34,399 bases of DNA from Rhizobium sp. ASV8 (GCF_016429255.1 NZ_JAELUG010000078.1:1-34399); one strand, 5' to 3'. Shown: positions 1 through 8,440, counted from the stretch's first letter. Notes: a model not told the origin generated them from the letters alone. Translations and numbers: made by a program.

Positions 1-960
1 GCGCTTACCTTCACCGCCGCCGACCTGACCGTCAGCAAGCGGGCGATCACGGTTGCGGCGAGCAATGCTACCCGCATCTATGGCGATGCCAATCCACTCT
101 TCGGCTATACCATCGGCGGTGCAGGGCTTGTCAATGGCGATGGCCTGACAGGCGGACTGGCAACCTCCGCGACGGCGGCCTCCGGTGTCGGCAGCTACGG
201 CATCGATCAAGGCTCTCTTGCCGCGTCGGGCAATTACGACCTCACCTTCGTCGGCGGCACATTGTTGGTGACGCCACGAGCGATCACCGTTGCCGCCAAC
301 GGCGCAATCCGCGCCTATGGCGATGCCGACCCGGTCTTCACCTATGTCGCCACCGGCCTCGTCAATGGCGACACGCTGGCAGGCGACCTCTCCTCAGCGG
401 CCAACCGGTTCTCCAATGTCGGCTCCTACACCATCGGCCTTGGCACGCTCGGCAACGCCAACTACGCGATTAGTTATACCGGTGCCAGGCTGACGATCAC
501 GCCGCGTCTGATCAGCGCCATCGCCAACAATGCCAGCCGTGCTGCAGGTGCCGCCAATCCGCTCTTCAGCTACACGATCGGTGGCGGCGGTCTCGTCAAT
601 GGCGACCGGCTCTTCGGGCAACTGGCCAGCGCCGCCGATCGCTTCTCCATCCCCGGCAGCTATGCCATCGATCAGGGAAGTCTCGCGGCCTCCGCCAATT
701 ACGATCTGAGCTTCGTCAGGGGCGTGCTGACCGTCACGGCCCCACCCTCAAGCCCGACCGCCGATCTGGCCAGCTCCATCGTGCCGCGATCCTATGCACC
801 GGATGCGGCACCGCCATTGCCGCCGCTACCGGTCGACGATCAAGGCCGCTTCTCCTACACCGATGAAGGACGCCACGTATTCCTGACCGATCCGCGCTTC
901 GCCGGCACCGTTGTCTGCCTCGGGGATGGCACAGGTTGCCTGGTGCAGGCCATACCGTAA
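1..960 (+). CDS. MBG-repeat surface/secreted protein, C-terminal part
   Basis: The reading frame is open from the first base, so the gene starts upstream; 319 residues are visible. It contains three tandem repeats of 76-79 residues starting near bases 40, 277 and 505. Each opens with R-(A/L)-I and carries YGDANP/NPLF, GLVNGD, then GSY-I-GL/DQGSL and NY-L/I-F, closing in L-V/I-T. This is the pattern of MBG domains found in long filamentous-haemagglutinin-like adhesins and other bacterial surface proteins. After the repeats comes a proline-rich linker and a short tail with two cysteines (VVCLGDGTGCLV). No autotransporter barrel or sorting motif is visible at the C-terminus, so the export route must be encoded at the missing N-terminus or elsewhere (inference). 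The role is probably adhesion or matrix interaction; the ligand is unknown. Confidence 0.75.
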   Translation, partial: ALTFTAADLTVSKRAITVAASNATRIYGDANPLFGYTIGGAGLVNGDGLTGGLATSATAASGVGSYGIDQGSLAASGNYDLTFVGGTLLVTPRAITVAANGAIRAYGDADPVFTYVATGLVNGDTLAGDLSSAANRFSNVGSYTIGLGTLGNANYAISYTGARLTITPRLISAIANNASRAAGAANPLFSYTIGGGGLVNGDRLFGQLASAADRFSIPGSYAIDQGSLAASANYDLSFVRGVLTVTAPPSSPTADLASSIVPRSYAPDAAPPLPPLPVDDQGRFSYTDEGRHVFLTDPRFAGTVVCLGDGTGCLVQAIP

Positions 961-1142
961 TTACACTGCGGGGCGTGGACAGGCAGGCGTTCGCGGGGAT
1001 GGCCTCAGCCCGAGATAGGCAATAAGCCTGGCGGCGCTCGGCCATGATGGACGTTGCAGCCTGACATGATTCAATGGTTGCAGATTCGAATCCTATCAAG
1101 AGCAAAACATTGATCTTGTATTGCGGCTCAAGAATATGATAT

Positions 1143-1158
1143 GTAGGTACGTGCCTAC
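1143..1158. promoter_or_regulatory. Palindromic operator candidate of toxin-antitoxin operon
   Basis: GTAGGTACGTGCCTAC is an inverted repeat with arms GTAGG/CCTAC around an ACGT centre. It ends 14 bases before the antitoxin ATG and just upstream of the GGAGGG ribosome site (1161-1166). Antitoxins of the Phd/YefM family usually repress their own operon by binding such palindromes, so autoregulation is inferred. Confidence 0.55.
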
Positions 1159-1172
1159 ACGGAGGGTATTCT

Positions 1173-1427
1173 ATGACGATCACAAGCCTTTCCAGCCGTG
1201 AATTGAACCATGATGTGAGCAGCGCGAAAAAGGCAGCCCAAAATGGCCCGGTTATCATCACTGATCGCGGCAAGCCATCTCATGTATTGATGACTTATGG
1301 TGAATTTGAGCGTCTTACCGGCAAGCGCCCCAATCTTGTCGATGCCCTTTCCATGCCCGGCTTGTCAGATATAGATTTCGACGCGCCTCGGATCGAGATC
1401 GCACCTCGTGGTGTGGATCTGTCGTGA
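1173..1427 (+). CDS. Phd/YefM-type antitoxin
   Basis: An 84-residue protein with the N-terminal Phd/YefM fold: a short beta strand, S-SRELNHDVSSAKKAA (about residues 7-22), then GPVIITDRGKPSHVLMTYGEFERL (25-48). This N-terminal part binds DNA. The less ordered acidic tail (about residues 56-84) would wrap and neutralise the toxin. A strong GGAGGG ribosome site lies 6 bases upstream of the ATG. Its TGA overlaps the GTG start of the toxin gene by 4 bases, the usual translational coupling of these modules. The family assignment is firm; the exact cognate target is not known. Confidence 0.85.
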   Translation: MTITSLSSRELNHDVSSAKKAAQNGPVIITDRGKPSHVLMTYGEFERLTGKRPNLVDALSMPGLSDIDFDAPRIEIAPRGVDLS

Positions 1428-1846
1428 AATATCTGCTGGACACCAATGTTCTATCTGAACTGAGGAAGGTTGGAGACGGCAAAGCCGATGCAAATGTGGT
1501 TGCATGGGCCAGAGCTCAAGCGACGACACAGCTGTGTCTTTCCGCGATAACGATCCTGGAGTTAGAACGAGGAATCCTTAGCATCCAGCGCCGAGATGCA
1601 TCCCAGGGCGCGCGCTTGCGTTCCTGGTTAGAAAATCACGTCCGGCCAGAATTCGTCGGACGTGTCTTATCAATCGATGATGTAGTCGCGACCCGTTGCG
1701 CGCACCTGCATATCCCAGATCGACGTAATGAGGCAGACGCACTCATTGCCGCGACCGCACTGGTTCACGGCCTGATAGTGGTCACGCGCAATGTTCGGGA
1801 CTTCGAAGGCACGGGCGCTGTCGTCATGGACCCGTGGCAGGGTTGA
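1424..1846 (+). CDS. VapC/FitB-type PIN-domain toxin ribonuclease
   Basis: A 140-residue PIN-domain protein starting at GTG within the antitoxin stop (GTGA). It opens with YLLDTNVLSEL, giving the first metal-binding acidic residue D6, followed by ITILELERGI (E46/E48), EADALIAATA (D105) and VVTRNVRDFEG (N123, D126). These positions match the acidic cluster that holds Mg2+ in VapC-type ribonucleases. By family, the likely action is cutting a specific tRNA or rRNA when the antitoxin is lost. Length is normal for FitB-like VapC proteins and nothing looks broken. Confidence 0.87.
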   Translation: MKYLLDTNVLSELRKVGDGKADANVVAWARAQATTQLCLSAITILELERGILSIQRRDASQGARLRSWLENHVRPEFVGRVLSIDDVVATRCAHLHIPDRRNEADALIAATALVHGLIVVTRNVRDFEGTGAVVMDPWQG

Positions 1847-2281
1847 TGGCCACCAAGGTCATGCATAGTGGCTACCGATGGTTCTATTCTCATCAAGAGC
1901 GCGATTTCGCGTCGACAAATGGCCCCGTCAGCGCCATGAATCGCAAAGAGTTATTATAGATCTATGCGCACAAGCCCAGTGCTGATTTACACTCTTATGG
2001 AGCCTGTGAAGTGGCGTTGTGCGATTGACGTCGGTCGGTGTTTCGGTTGCGAATACACGACAGTCAAAGGCGAAGTGTTTCAGGTCGTGGGCACCTTCCG
2101 GTCAACGCAAGTGCTGATGCGGGCCATAAGGCCCACGGGTTCTGTTCCTATCCAAATTTTAAAAGCTCATCCGCTGTCATGGCATTGAAAAGAATTGTGG
2201 GAGACGTGTTCAATGACGGCTTTGCGACCTCATAGTTGCAGTTCAGCCTATTCGCTACTGTGTCCGGAAACTGCCATTCGA
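1847..2281. other. Gap without a supported gene
   Basis: About 435 bases between the toxin stop and the TetR stop. Two overlapping short frames (about 1964-2188 and 2038-2235) are open, but neither has a recognisable domain or convincing ribosome site. It may be decayed coding sequence; no repeat or RNA structure was recognised. Confidence 0.4.
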
Positions 2282-2920
2282 TCAGGTCGCGGCGAGCGAG
2301 ATCGATCTAGGCTCCCCTGAAAAGATCTGATCACATAGTGGTAGCAACAGGGCGCACACTGCCTCTCCGTCGCGCTGTTCGCCGCGCAAGGTGGTGAAGG
2401 TCGCGAAACTTGTGAGCGTGAACAGCAGGTCGACGATGTCGGCTTTCGCCTGTCCCTCGGCAATGCCCTGACGATCGACTAATACTCCCAATAATGCGCG
2501 CCGCCGCTCGTTACGCGCGGCCAGTGCCTCGCTCAATTCGGCATCCATCGCCGCTGCGGCGAAGATTCCGCCGAGCCCCTCATCCGACATCCAGAAATCG
2601 CAGAATGTCCTGACTACCCCGGCGAGCGCGGCACGCGGCTCTGGTATCGCCATTGCCTTGGCGATGCCGGTCAGATTGCCGCGCTGGGCAACCGCGTCGA
2701 ACGCGGCTTCGAGCAACCCATTGCGCGAGCCGAATTGGTTGTAGACGGTCAGCCGCGTGACGCCGACCGCCCTGGCCACGGAATCGAGCGATAGTGCCTG
2801 TCCGCCGGACTGGCGGAGAATGTCCAGAGCCGCGGCAACAAGACGCGCCCGCGTCTCCGCCGCCTTCGCCTCGCGTTTTTCGGTCGAATAGGGTCTTGAC
2901 GGTTTGCCGGAAATATTCAT
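2282..2920 (-). CDS. TetR/AcrR-family transcriptional regulator
   Basis: A 212-residue protein starting at MNISGKPSRPYS. An N-terminal helix-turn-helix is clear: ETRARLVAAALDILRQSGG, then LSLDSVARAVGVTRLTVYNQFGSRNGLLEAAFDAV, the standard TetR DNA-binding core. The C-terminal all-helical part is the ligand and dimer domain. The frame stays open upstream to 2974, but the ATG at 2920 places the HTH at the usual distance from the N-terminus and leaves a 53-base divergent promoter region. It faces the membrane protein/SDR/VOC run, which it probably represses; the inducer is unknown. Confidence 0.85.
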   Translation of the reverse strand: MNISGKPSRPYSTEKREAKAAETRARLVAAALDILRQSGGQALSLDSVARAVGVTRLTVYNQFGSRNGLLEAAFDAVAQRGNLTGIAKAMAIPEPRAALAGVVRTFCDFWMSDEGLGGIFAAAAMDAELSEALAARNERRRALLGVLVDRQGIAEGQAKADIVDLLFTLTSFATFTTLRGEQRDGEAVCALLLPLCDQIFSGEPRSISLAAT

Positions 2921-2937
2921 TATACAACCTGTAAATC
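2921..2937. promoter_or_regulatory. Operator candidate between TetR gene and divergent operon
   Basis: The stretch TATACAACCTGTAAA contains TACA-ACC-TGTA, a perfect inverted repeat with a 3-base centre directly upstream of the TetR start. Its reverse strand reads TTTACAGGTTGTATA, similar to many TetR-family operators. The 53-base gap must hold promoters for both directions, so binding here could control both. No footprint evidence is possible from sequence alone. Confidence 0.4.
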
Positions 2938-2973
2938 CAATTCTAGATAGGCCTGTCGATCCGGAGCCTCGCA

Positions 2974-3354
2974 ATGCAAATCTTGCTGATTATCACCATC
3001 GCTGTCCATGTCCTGTCGTCGATCTTCTGGGCGGGGTCAACCTTCGTTCTCGCCAGAAACGGCGGGCAGGGGCGTGCCGCGTTGTTCCGTCCGCAGATCG
3101 GCGCGGCGAGCGTCTCGGTCCTGTCGGGGGTGCTGCTCTGGAACCTGCTTCATCAAGGCAGCTTCCAACGCACCGAAATGATCCTTGCGACGGGGGCCGC
3201 CGCCGCAATCCTCGCCTTGCTGGTCCAGATCATAATGATCCGGGGGGCAATGCGATCCGAAGAGGCGTCGCCGCGCTCCGCCTCCGGCTATCGCGTGTCC
3301 GGCGCGCTGCTGGTCGTTACGATCATCTGCATGGCTGTGGCACGGTACGTTTGA
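2974..3354 (+). CDS. Small integral membrane protein, four predicted helices
   Basis: A 126-residue, very hydrophobic protein. Helix 1 contains HVLSSIFWAGSTFVLA (about residues 12-27), reminiscent of CopD- and DUF2269-like small membrane proteins, where His and Trp near the membrane face can bind haem or metal. Further hydrophobic segments lie near residues 42-60, 69-90 and 107-124. A GGAG ribosome site precedes the ATG. It is the first gene of a run with the SDR (5-base gap) and VOC genes, divergent from the TetR regulator. The biochemical role is not known; the CopD-like resemblance is weak. Confidence 0.65.
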   Translation: MQILLIITIAVHVLSSIFWAGSTFVLARNGGQGRAALFRPQIGAASVSVLSGVLLWNLLHQGSFQRTEMILATGAAAAILALLVQIIMIRGAMRSEEASPRSASGYRVSGALLVVTIICMAVARYV

Positions 3355-3359
3355 GGTAA

Positions 3360-4139
3360 ATGGCAATGCTCAACATTCCCCTGTTTCCCGACCTCGCCGG
3401 CAAAACCGCGCTGATTACCGGCGGCTCCGGCGGGATCGGCGCCGAGACCGCACGCTGGTTCGCTCACAACGGCGTCCAGGTGACGATCGTCGGACGCGAC
3501 CGATCGCGGATCGAGCACGTCCGAGCCTCACTCGCCGCAATTTCGGCGGGCCATGCGGCGATCGAGCTCGATTGTACCAGCGCCGATCAACTCGAGGCCG
3601 CGCGTACCACCCTGATCGAACGACAGGGTGGCCTCGACATCCTGATTGCCTTTGCCGGTGGCGGCACGAGCCGGCCCGCGCCAATCGAACAGGTGACCGA
3701 GCGGGACTGGCGTTCCAGTCTGGATAATAACGTCACTGCGACCTTCCTCACGCTGCGAACCTTCGCGGCGGACCTCAAGAAAAGCGGCCGCGGCGCCGCA
3801 GTCACGATGGCCTCGACCGCCGGCCGAGCTCCCTCCTCGGCGCCACTCGGTTATGGTGTCGCGAAGGCGGGGATCGTCCTGCTCACCCAGCAACTCGCAC
3901 GAGATCTAGGCCCCGATGGCGTGCGCGTGAACTGCATATCGCCATCCGCGGTGCTGACCGATCGCACGGCAGAGCACATACCACCGGCCGTGCGACAGGA
4001 GATCGCCGATGCCCATCCGCTGCGCCGACTGGGAACACCGGCCGACATCGCCGCGGCGACCTTGTTCCTGGCGTCGGAAAGCGCCGGCTGGTTGACCGGC
4101 GCGACGCTCGACATCGCTGGTGGCCGGTTGATGCACTGA
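3360..4139 (+). CDS. Short-chain dehydrogenase/reductase (SDR)
   Basis: A 259-residue classical SDR. The cofactor loop is TGGSGGIG (20-27). The catalytic set is N124, S152, Y165 and K169, with the normal 13-residue Ser-Tyr spacing and YxxxK. GR-DRSR after the second beta strand (R46-R50) suggests preference for NADP(H). The usual NAG motif reads AGGG (99-102). The C-terminal RLGTPADIAAATLFLAS and GWLTGATLDIAGG segments are typical. It oxidises or reduces an alcohol/carbonyl whose identity is unknown. It follows the small membrane gene by 5 bases and the VOC gene follows by 33, so the three are probably co-transcribed under the TetR regulator. Confidence 0.9.
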   Translation: MAMLNIPLFPDLAGKTALITGGSGGIGAETARWFAHNGVQVTIVGRDRSRIEHVRASLAAISAGHAAIELDCTSADQLEAARTTLIERQGGLDILIAFAGGGTSRPAPIEQVTERDWRSSLDNNVTATFLTLRTFAADLKKSGRGAAVTMASTAGRAPSSAPLGYGVAKAGIVLLTQQLARDLGPDGVRVNCISPSAVLTDRTAEHIPPAVRQEIADAHPLRRLGTPADIAAATLFLASESAGWLTGATLDIAGGRLMH

Positions 4140-4172
4140 TTGCCGGTCATTCTCTCCAAGAGGTATTACCAC

Positions 4173-4544
4173 ATGGACCTCGAGCTCAATCACGCCATCG
4201 TCCACTGCACCGACAAAGCGGCGGCAGCCCGCTTCTTCGCCGAGCTGATCGACGCGGGGCCTATGCGCGTCTCGAGGCCGTTCGCCGCCGTGCGGGTCAA
4301 TGAGCGGCTGACGTTCGACTTCTATGACAAGGGTGTCTTCGCCTTCGGTCATTTCGCTTTCCTGGTCAGTGACCGGGATTTCGATGCGATCCTGCACCGC
4401 ACCACGGCGGGTGCGCTACTGTTCGGATCGGGGCCGTTTACGCGCGACCAGGCGATAAATCACCTGAATGGCGGGCGCGGGGTTTATGTCTGGGACGACG
4501 ATGGCAACAGCTACGAATTCTTCACAGCCGACCCGCTGGGATGA
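4173..4544 (+). CDS. VOC-family (glyoxalase/bleomycin resistance fold) protein
   Basis: A 123-residue protein beginning MDLELNHAIVHC. The ATG at 4173 is preceded by AAGAGG 9 bases upstream; the open frame before it is weaker. It shows the VOC pattern: LNHAIVHCTDKAAAARFFAELI at the start, a central FGHFAFLVSD, and GRGVYVWDDDGNSYEFFT near the end. Candidate metal ligands are the histidine near residue 7, the central GHF histidine and the glutamate of YEFF. Members act as dioxygenases, isomerases or binding proteins, so the reaction cannot be fixed. It is the last gene of the TetR-facing run. Confidence 0.82.
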   Translation: MDLELNHAIVHCTDKAAAARFFAELIDAGPMRVSRPFAAVRVNERLTFDFYDKGVFAFGHFAFLVSDRDFDAILHRTTAGALLFGSGPFTRDQAINHLNGGRGVYVWDDDGNSYEFFTADPLG

Positions 4545-4840
4545 CGGCAATCACGCATGCCCGGTTGACGATCGTCGGCGTAGCCTAGCCATTTTACTGA
4601 CAGCGCCACGCGTCGGCATCAAGAAACGTCGGCGCAAACAGTCCCTCGTTTGAGACAATCGACCGAGCTGCCATGCGCCTCCATCCTCACCGTTCTCGGC
4701 CAAAGTCAGTCGTCTCTAAGCGGCCATCTATTCCAGATACGGCGATAGCCCGGCGACGAAAATCGGGAAGAACTTCCACCAGCGCTCCACTCTCTAAGTA
4801 TTGACCAATCCTCCAAGCCGTTTATCGGATCTTCGCCGGG

Positions 4841-5143
4841 CTACCTGAGCAGATCCAGGAGCCCGGGGAATTTGGTCTCGATCGCATCGCGGCGTAAGGA
4901 TATGCCCTGCCGATTGCCATAATTGACCTGCTTGATGAGTCCAGCAGCGAGCAAAGTCTTGAAGTGGTGCGACACCGTTTGCTTCGACAAGGGTAACTCG
5001 AATGAGTTGCAGGTCCGTTCAGCGTCTGACGGATCTGCGGCAAGTTCGACGATGATGCGACGCCGGTGCTCATCAGCAAGGGCCTTCAAGACCTGGCCGA
5101 TTTCCATCTCGTGAGGTTGGGCAGTCAGCAATTCGGGCATCAT
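4841..5143 (-). CDS. ArsR-family winged-helix regulator
   Basis: A 100-residue protein with the ArsR layout: EIGQVLKALADEHRRRIIVELA (about 14-35), recognition region LPLSKQTVSHHFKTLLAAGLI (about 50-70) and a wing at KQVNYGNRQGISLRRD. No cysteine-rich metal site such as ELCVCDL is present (one Cys in ERTCNSFEL), so it may sense an organic ligand or redox state instead of arsenic (inference). Two adjacent ATGs are possible; AAAGGA lies 6 bases before the second (5140). It is divergent from an MFS exporter, separated by a large inverted repeat, and is its likely repressor. Confidence 0.85.
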   Translation of the reverse strand: MMPELLTAQPHEMEIGQVLKALADEHRRRIIVELAADPSDAERTCNSFELPLSKQTVSHHFKTLLAAGLIKQVNYGNRQGISLRRDAIETKFPGLLDLLR

Positions 5144-5251
5144 CTATCCTTTCATGTCCGAGGGAGATCATACCTTGTTCGACCTTGGATCTCAACTGAG
5201 TACAGTGGCACATTTCCGGCGGCTGGGGGCCGATTTCAGCCAAAAGGAAAG

Positions 5252-5308
5252 GTCCTACTTGTATCGTACCTGTGGCCATGCTAGGCCTAGGTACGATCAA
5301 CATAGGAC
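5252..5308. promoter_or_regulatory. Large inverted repeat between ArsR gene and MFS gene
   Basis: Arms at 5252-5271 and 5289-5308 match at 16 of 20 positions when one is reverse-complemented: GTCCTA-N5-ATCGTACCT. The 17-base centre contains most of CTAGGCCTAG (5281-5290), a perfect 10-base palindrome. The repeat ends 8 bases before the MFS ATG (5317) and overlaps its AGGA ribosome site. Placement suggests the operator of the divergent pair. Confidence 0.55.
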
Positions 5309-5316
5309 ATAAACCC

Positions 5317-6633
5317 ATGCCGACGTCCAATCCAGCGTTGAGCGGAAACGAGAGTTCCTCGCCGCTCCTCCTCCCCATTGTGCTTCTCGCGCTTTTCGTC
5401 CTTCCAATAAGCATTTCCGGGGCCGCTATCGCTATTCCCGCAATATCGACCGACCTTGGTCACGATCCAGGTCCACTCCAGTGGATTGTGAACGGCTTCA
5501 ACGCGGCATTTGCGGTGTCCACGCTTGTCTGGGGAGCCGCGGCTGCGAGGCTGGGATACAAGCGAGCATTCGCAACAGGCGCTTTGATCATGCTGGCCGG
5601 TTCGCTGCTGAGCGTGCTTGCGACCAATTTGATCGTGCTCGATTTCGGACGCATCCTGTCAGGAATTGGGGCCGCGGCCATCGCGACCGGTGGCACGGCA
5701 CTCCTTTCAAGCTCGTTTTCCGGTCAGAAGCGGGCCCGAGCCTTCGCGTTGCTTGGAACGACCGTCGGGCTTGGGCTGGCTGCGGGGCTCGCCATCTCAG
5801 GCACGGTTGCGGAGATTGTCGGATGGCGCGGTGTCTTTGCGCTGGTCGGCATCATCGCCGCCTTTGCCTTCCTTGCCAGCATCAGGCTGCGCGTCAACCA
5901 TAATGCTGCACCACACACAAACGCAAAACTCATCGACTTTTCGCCGCTTCGCAATCGGCTGTTCCTGGCGATTGTCCTCGTACCGGTAGCAGGGTCTGTG
6001 GCGTATGTTTCAATTCTCACATATCTTCCCGTTGCGTTGAGCGCGGTGATGAAAATGGACGCCGCGCAGGCCGGCCTTTTTATGCTGCCATTGACCTTGC
6101 CTGTCCTGATCGCCCCTTTTTTCGCCAATCTGCTGACCCAAAATGTCCGGTGGATCTCCTCATTTGTGATTATCAATACTTCATTGACCCTCCTGATCAT
6201 CGGCGACCTCGGCCTGCTTTTGCCGGGGCGTGACATTCCCGTGGTTCTTCTTACCATGTCAATGGCCACGCTGGGCTTCGGCTGGGGCTTGCCGCTCGGA
6301 TTGATCGACGGTGATGCTTTGGCTGCCGTGCCCGAGGAGATGAGCGGCGAGGCCGCAGGCGTCCTCAACTTCCTTCGATTGGGCAGCGAGGCGCTTAGTG
6401 TTGCCGCCTACGGAGCCGTTATGGGAACCCTTCTGTCGACCGCGATCGGCGACCCCGACATTGCCCACCGTGTTGCAGCGGGCTGGAGCGGCGACCCTGC
6501 TGCCTATGCGGGATCATTCCACCTCCTGCTCATCGGCATGGCGGCGCTGACATTCCTGCTGGCAATCCTGATTAATGTCCTACACCGATTCTCGCGCTCG
6601 TTGAGCAGCGCCGCGCCCCAGCCGAGCAACTAG
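5317..6633 (+). CDS. MFS drug/metabolite exporter
   Basis: A 438-residue major facilitator protein starting MPTSNPALSG. The ATG at 5317 has AGGA 9 bases upstream; the open frame extends back to 5272 but would read through the inverted repeat. About 12 hydrophobic segments follow. The first is FVLPISISGAAIAIPAISTDLG, like drug:H+ antiporters. Motif A is WGAAAARLGYKRAF, and the antiporter motif C region lies at LLGTTVGLGLAAGLAISGTVAEIVGWRGVF. These features fit a proton-coupled exporter of small organic molecules in the inner membrane. It is divergent from an ArsR regulator and upstream of a broken flavin monooxygenase gene, suggesting a detoxification cassette. The substrate is unknown. Confidence 0.87.
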   Translation: MPTSNPALSGNESSSPLLLPIVLLALFVLPISISGAAIAIPAISTDLGHDPGPLQWIVNGFNAAFAVSTLVWGAAAARLGYKRAFATGALIMLAGSLLSVLATNLIVLDFGRILSGIGAAAIATGGTALLSSSFSGQKRARAFALLGTTVGLGLAAGLAISGTVAEIVGWRGVFALVGIIAAFAFLASIRLRVNHNAAPHTNAKLIDFSPLRNRLFLAIVLVPVAGSVAYVSILTYLPVALSAVMKMDAAQAGLFMLPLTLPVLIAPFFANLLTQNVRWISSFVIINTSLTLLIIGDLGLLLPGRDIPVVLLTMSMATLGFGWGLPLGLIDGDALAAVPEEMSGEAAGVLNFLRLGSEALSVAAYGAVMGTLLSTAIGDPDIAHRVAAGWSGDPAAYAGSFHLLLIGMAALTFLLAILINVLHRFSRSLSSAAPQPSN

Positions 6634-6726
6634 ATTGTTCACTCACGCCAAGTTGCGCCGATTTCCACGCACCTGCCTGTCGGCGTTGCCGTGTGCAGAG
6701 TTACACAATTCCTAGAAAGAGCCATC

Positions 6727-7769
6727 ATGACAAAGAATATTTGGTTCCTGTCGTTCGGTCATTATTTGGTTGCTCCAGAATCAAAGACGAAAACAGCACA
6801 AGACGCACTTCTTCAAACCATTGACCTCGCTGTGGCTGCGGAAGACCTCGGACTGGATGGGCCGCAATCCGCGTACATCACTTTGCTCCACAATTTGCGA
6901 CGCCAATGCCGCTATTGGCGGCCATTGCCGCACGCACGAAACGCATTGAGCTGGGAACAGGCGTTATCGACATGCGATATGAAAATCCGCTCTCGTTGGC
7001 AGAGCAGGCGGCAGCCACCGACCTGATCAGTTCAGGCCGGCTGCAACTGGGGATTAGCCGGGGATCGCAGGAGACAGCCGAGCGCGGTTACGAGACATTT
7101 GGCTTCATACCGGAAGAGGGAAGCAGTGATGTCGAGATGGCGCAGGCCCATACGATGCGCTTTCGAACGGCCATTGACGGCCAGCGGGTCGCGCGCTCCG
7201 AATATCTCGCCGAGGGTGCTGCCCCTGACCTGAGAATCGAGCCCCAATCAATGGGCCTCTCAGATCGTATCTGGTGGGGCTCAGCGACAAGAGCCTCTGC
7301 GGTATGGACCGCGCAGCAAGGCATGAACCTTATGAGCAGCACGTTACTGTCCGAAAACACCGGGATACCGTTCCACGAACTCCAGACGGAACAGATTGAA
7401 ATTTTCCGCAATACCTGGAAAGGCGCTGGCCACTCGCGCACGCCACGCGTTGCGGTTGCGCGCAGCATTCTGCCCATCACAACGGACACAGACAGGCGGT
7501 ATTTTGATCGCGCACGGGGTTCTCAGGATGAAATTGGGGTCCTCAATGGATCCTTGTCGCGGTTTGGCAAAGTCTATGCAGGAGAACCAGATCGCCTCAT
7601 CGATGATCTGAAAAGCGATACAGCTGTTGGTGCTGCCGATACACTCATCGTCACGATCCCCAACCAACTTGGGGTCGACCATAATATTCACCTACTCGAA
7701 ACAATATTGTCACACGTCGCCCCAGCGCTCGGTTGGCGCAATAACAGCGCGTCCTCGATGAAGTTATGA
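6727..7769 (+). pseudogene. Luciferase-like flavin monooxygenase, broken by one-base frameshift
   Basis: The N-terminal part starts at ATG 6727 (MTKNIWFLSFGHYLVAPES) and runs in one frame to LAVAAEDLGLDG (about 6861). The rest continues in another frame from AAIRVHHFAPQF through MPLLAAIAARTKRIELGTGVIDMRYENPL to ALGWRNNSASSMKL. Joined by adding one base in the GGG at about 6859-6861, the two parts give a continuous 347-residue protein of the bacterial luciferase-like (LLM) class, an FMNH2-dependent monooxygenase. The total length, 1043 bases, is one short of a multiple of three, fitting a single deletion. This may be a real pseudogene or a sequencing error in a G run. An alternative ATG at 6906 would give a protein lacking the first beta strand and the VHH segment, unlikely to be active. 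Confidence 0.85.
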
Positions 7770-7776
7770 CCATAGC

Positions 7777-7818
7777 GGACAGTTCTGCGCTAGCGTTGGC
7801 ACATATTATGTGCTGTCC
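7777..7818. repeat. Nested inverted repeat downstream of broken monooxygenase
   Basis: Outer arms GGACAG (7777-7782) and CTGTCC (7813-7818) enclose GCACATATTATGTGC (7799-7813), itself a palindrome with one central base. No T-tract follows, so a simple intrinsic terminator is not well supported; a protein-binding site is possible. Confidence 0.3.
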
Positions 7819-8302
7819 GTCATTGCCTGTGACGCCGATCAATAGTCATTGTGTCGGACGACGGGTTTGCGCCGTGACGAATATGTCGGGCGCTGTTGAT
7901 TTGCGCGCAGAACCAACCCCGCTCGCATTTGGCGATAAACCCTCCGCCGGTTCAAACCATTGCTCTTTTCACGGTGTTAGATCCGTTCCGACGGACTAAC
8001 TCGAAATCGAACCTGGTCGAAACCTCGCCAAACTCAACACGGAGCTGGCGACTGCCATATCGGTCGCCGCCCTACGACAAGCTACAGGCTGGGTGGCCGG
8101 ACATCGCTACGAACGTTGCTTTTCGACGCGCCGGTCAATGCCAATGTGGGCAGCGAGGATGACGACCTTCAGCCTGGTGGAGACCATTCAACCCGGCCCG
8201 TCGGATCGGGGGCTAGCCGGCGGTGCCAATGTCGCGTTTCCAACTGGCTGACGGCGTCGCTCATCTAACCAGCTTTCGCAAGGCCGAATGGACTGTGCGC
8301 TG

Positions 8303-8440
8303 CTATTCGCCATAGCGCCACAGCGTCCTGTTGTAGAAGGCGACGGTGGTTTGCAACCAGATCCCACGGGCGCTTGGCGAGCGTTTCGCGGGCTCCGTCA
8401 GAACGAGCGGCTTCGTAGTCAGCTTGGTGCTCGGCATCAT
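8303..8440 (-). CDS. Very short hypothetical ORF
   Basis: A 45-codon frame opening with two ATGs and ending RGIWLQTTVAFYNRTLWRYGE. The C-terminal half is rich in aromatic and basic residues and looks more protein-like than random sequence. No ribosome site is visible upstream and no family is recognised. It could be the surviving end of a longer gene. Treat as a weak candidate. Confidence 0.2.
   Translation of the reverse strand: MMPSTKLTTKPLVLTEPAKRSPSARGIWLQTTVAFYNRTLWRYGE

Noticed and set aside
734..1273. 179-residue reverse frame overlapping the end of the MBG gene and the antitoxin start
   Set aside because: It overlaps two well-supported forward genes, spans an operator and has no recognisable domain; it is a shadow frame.
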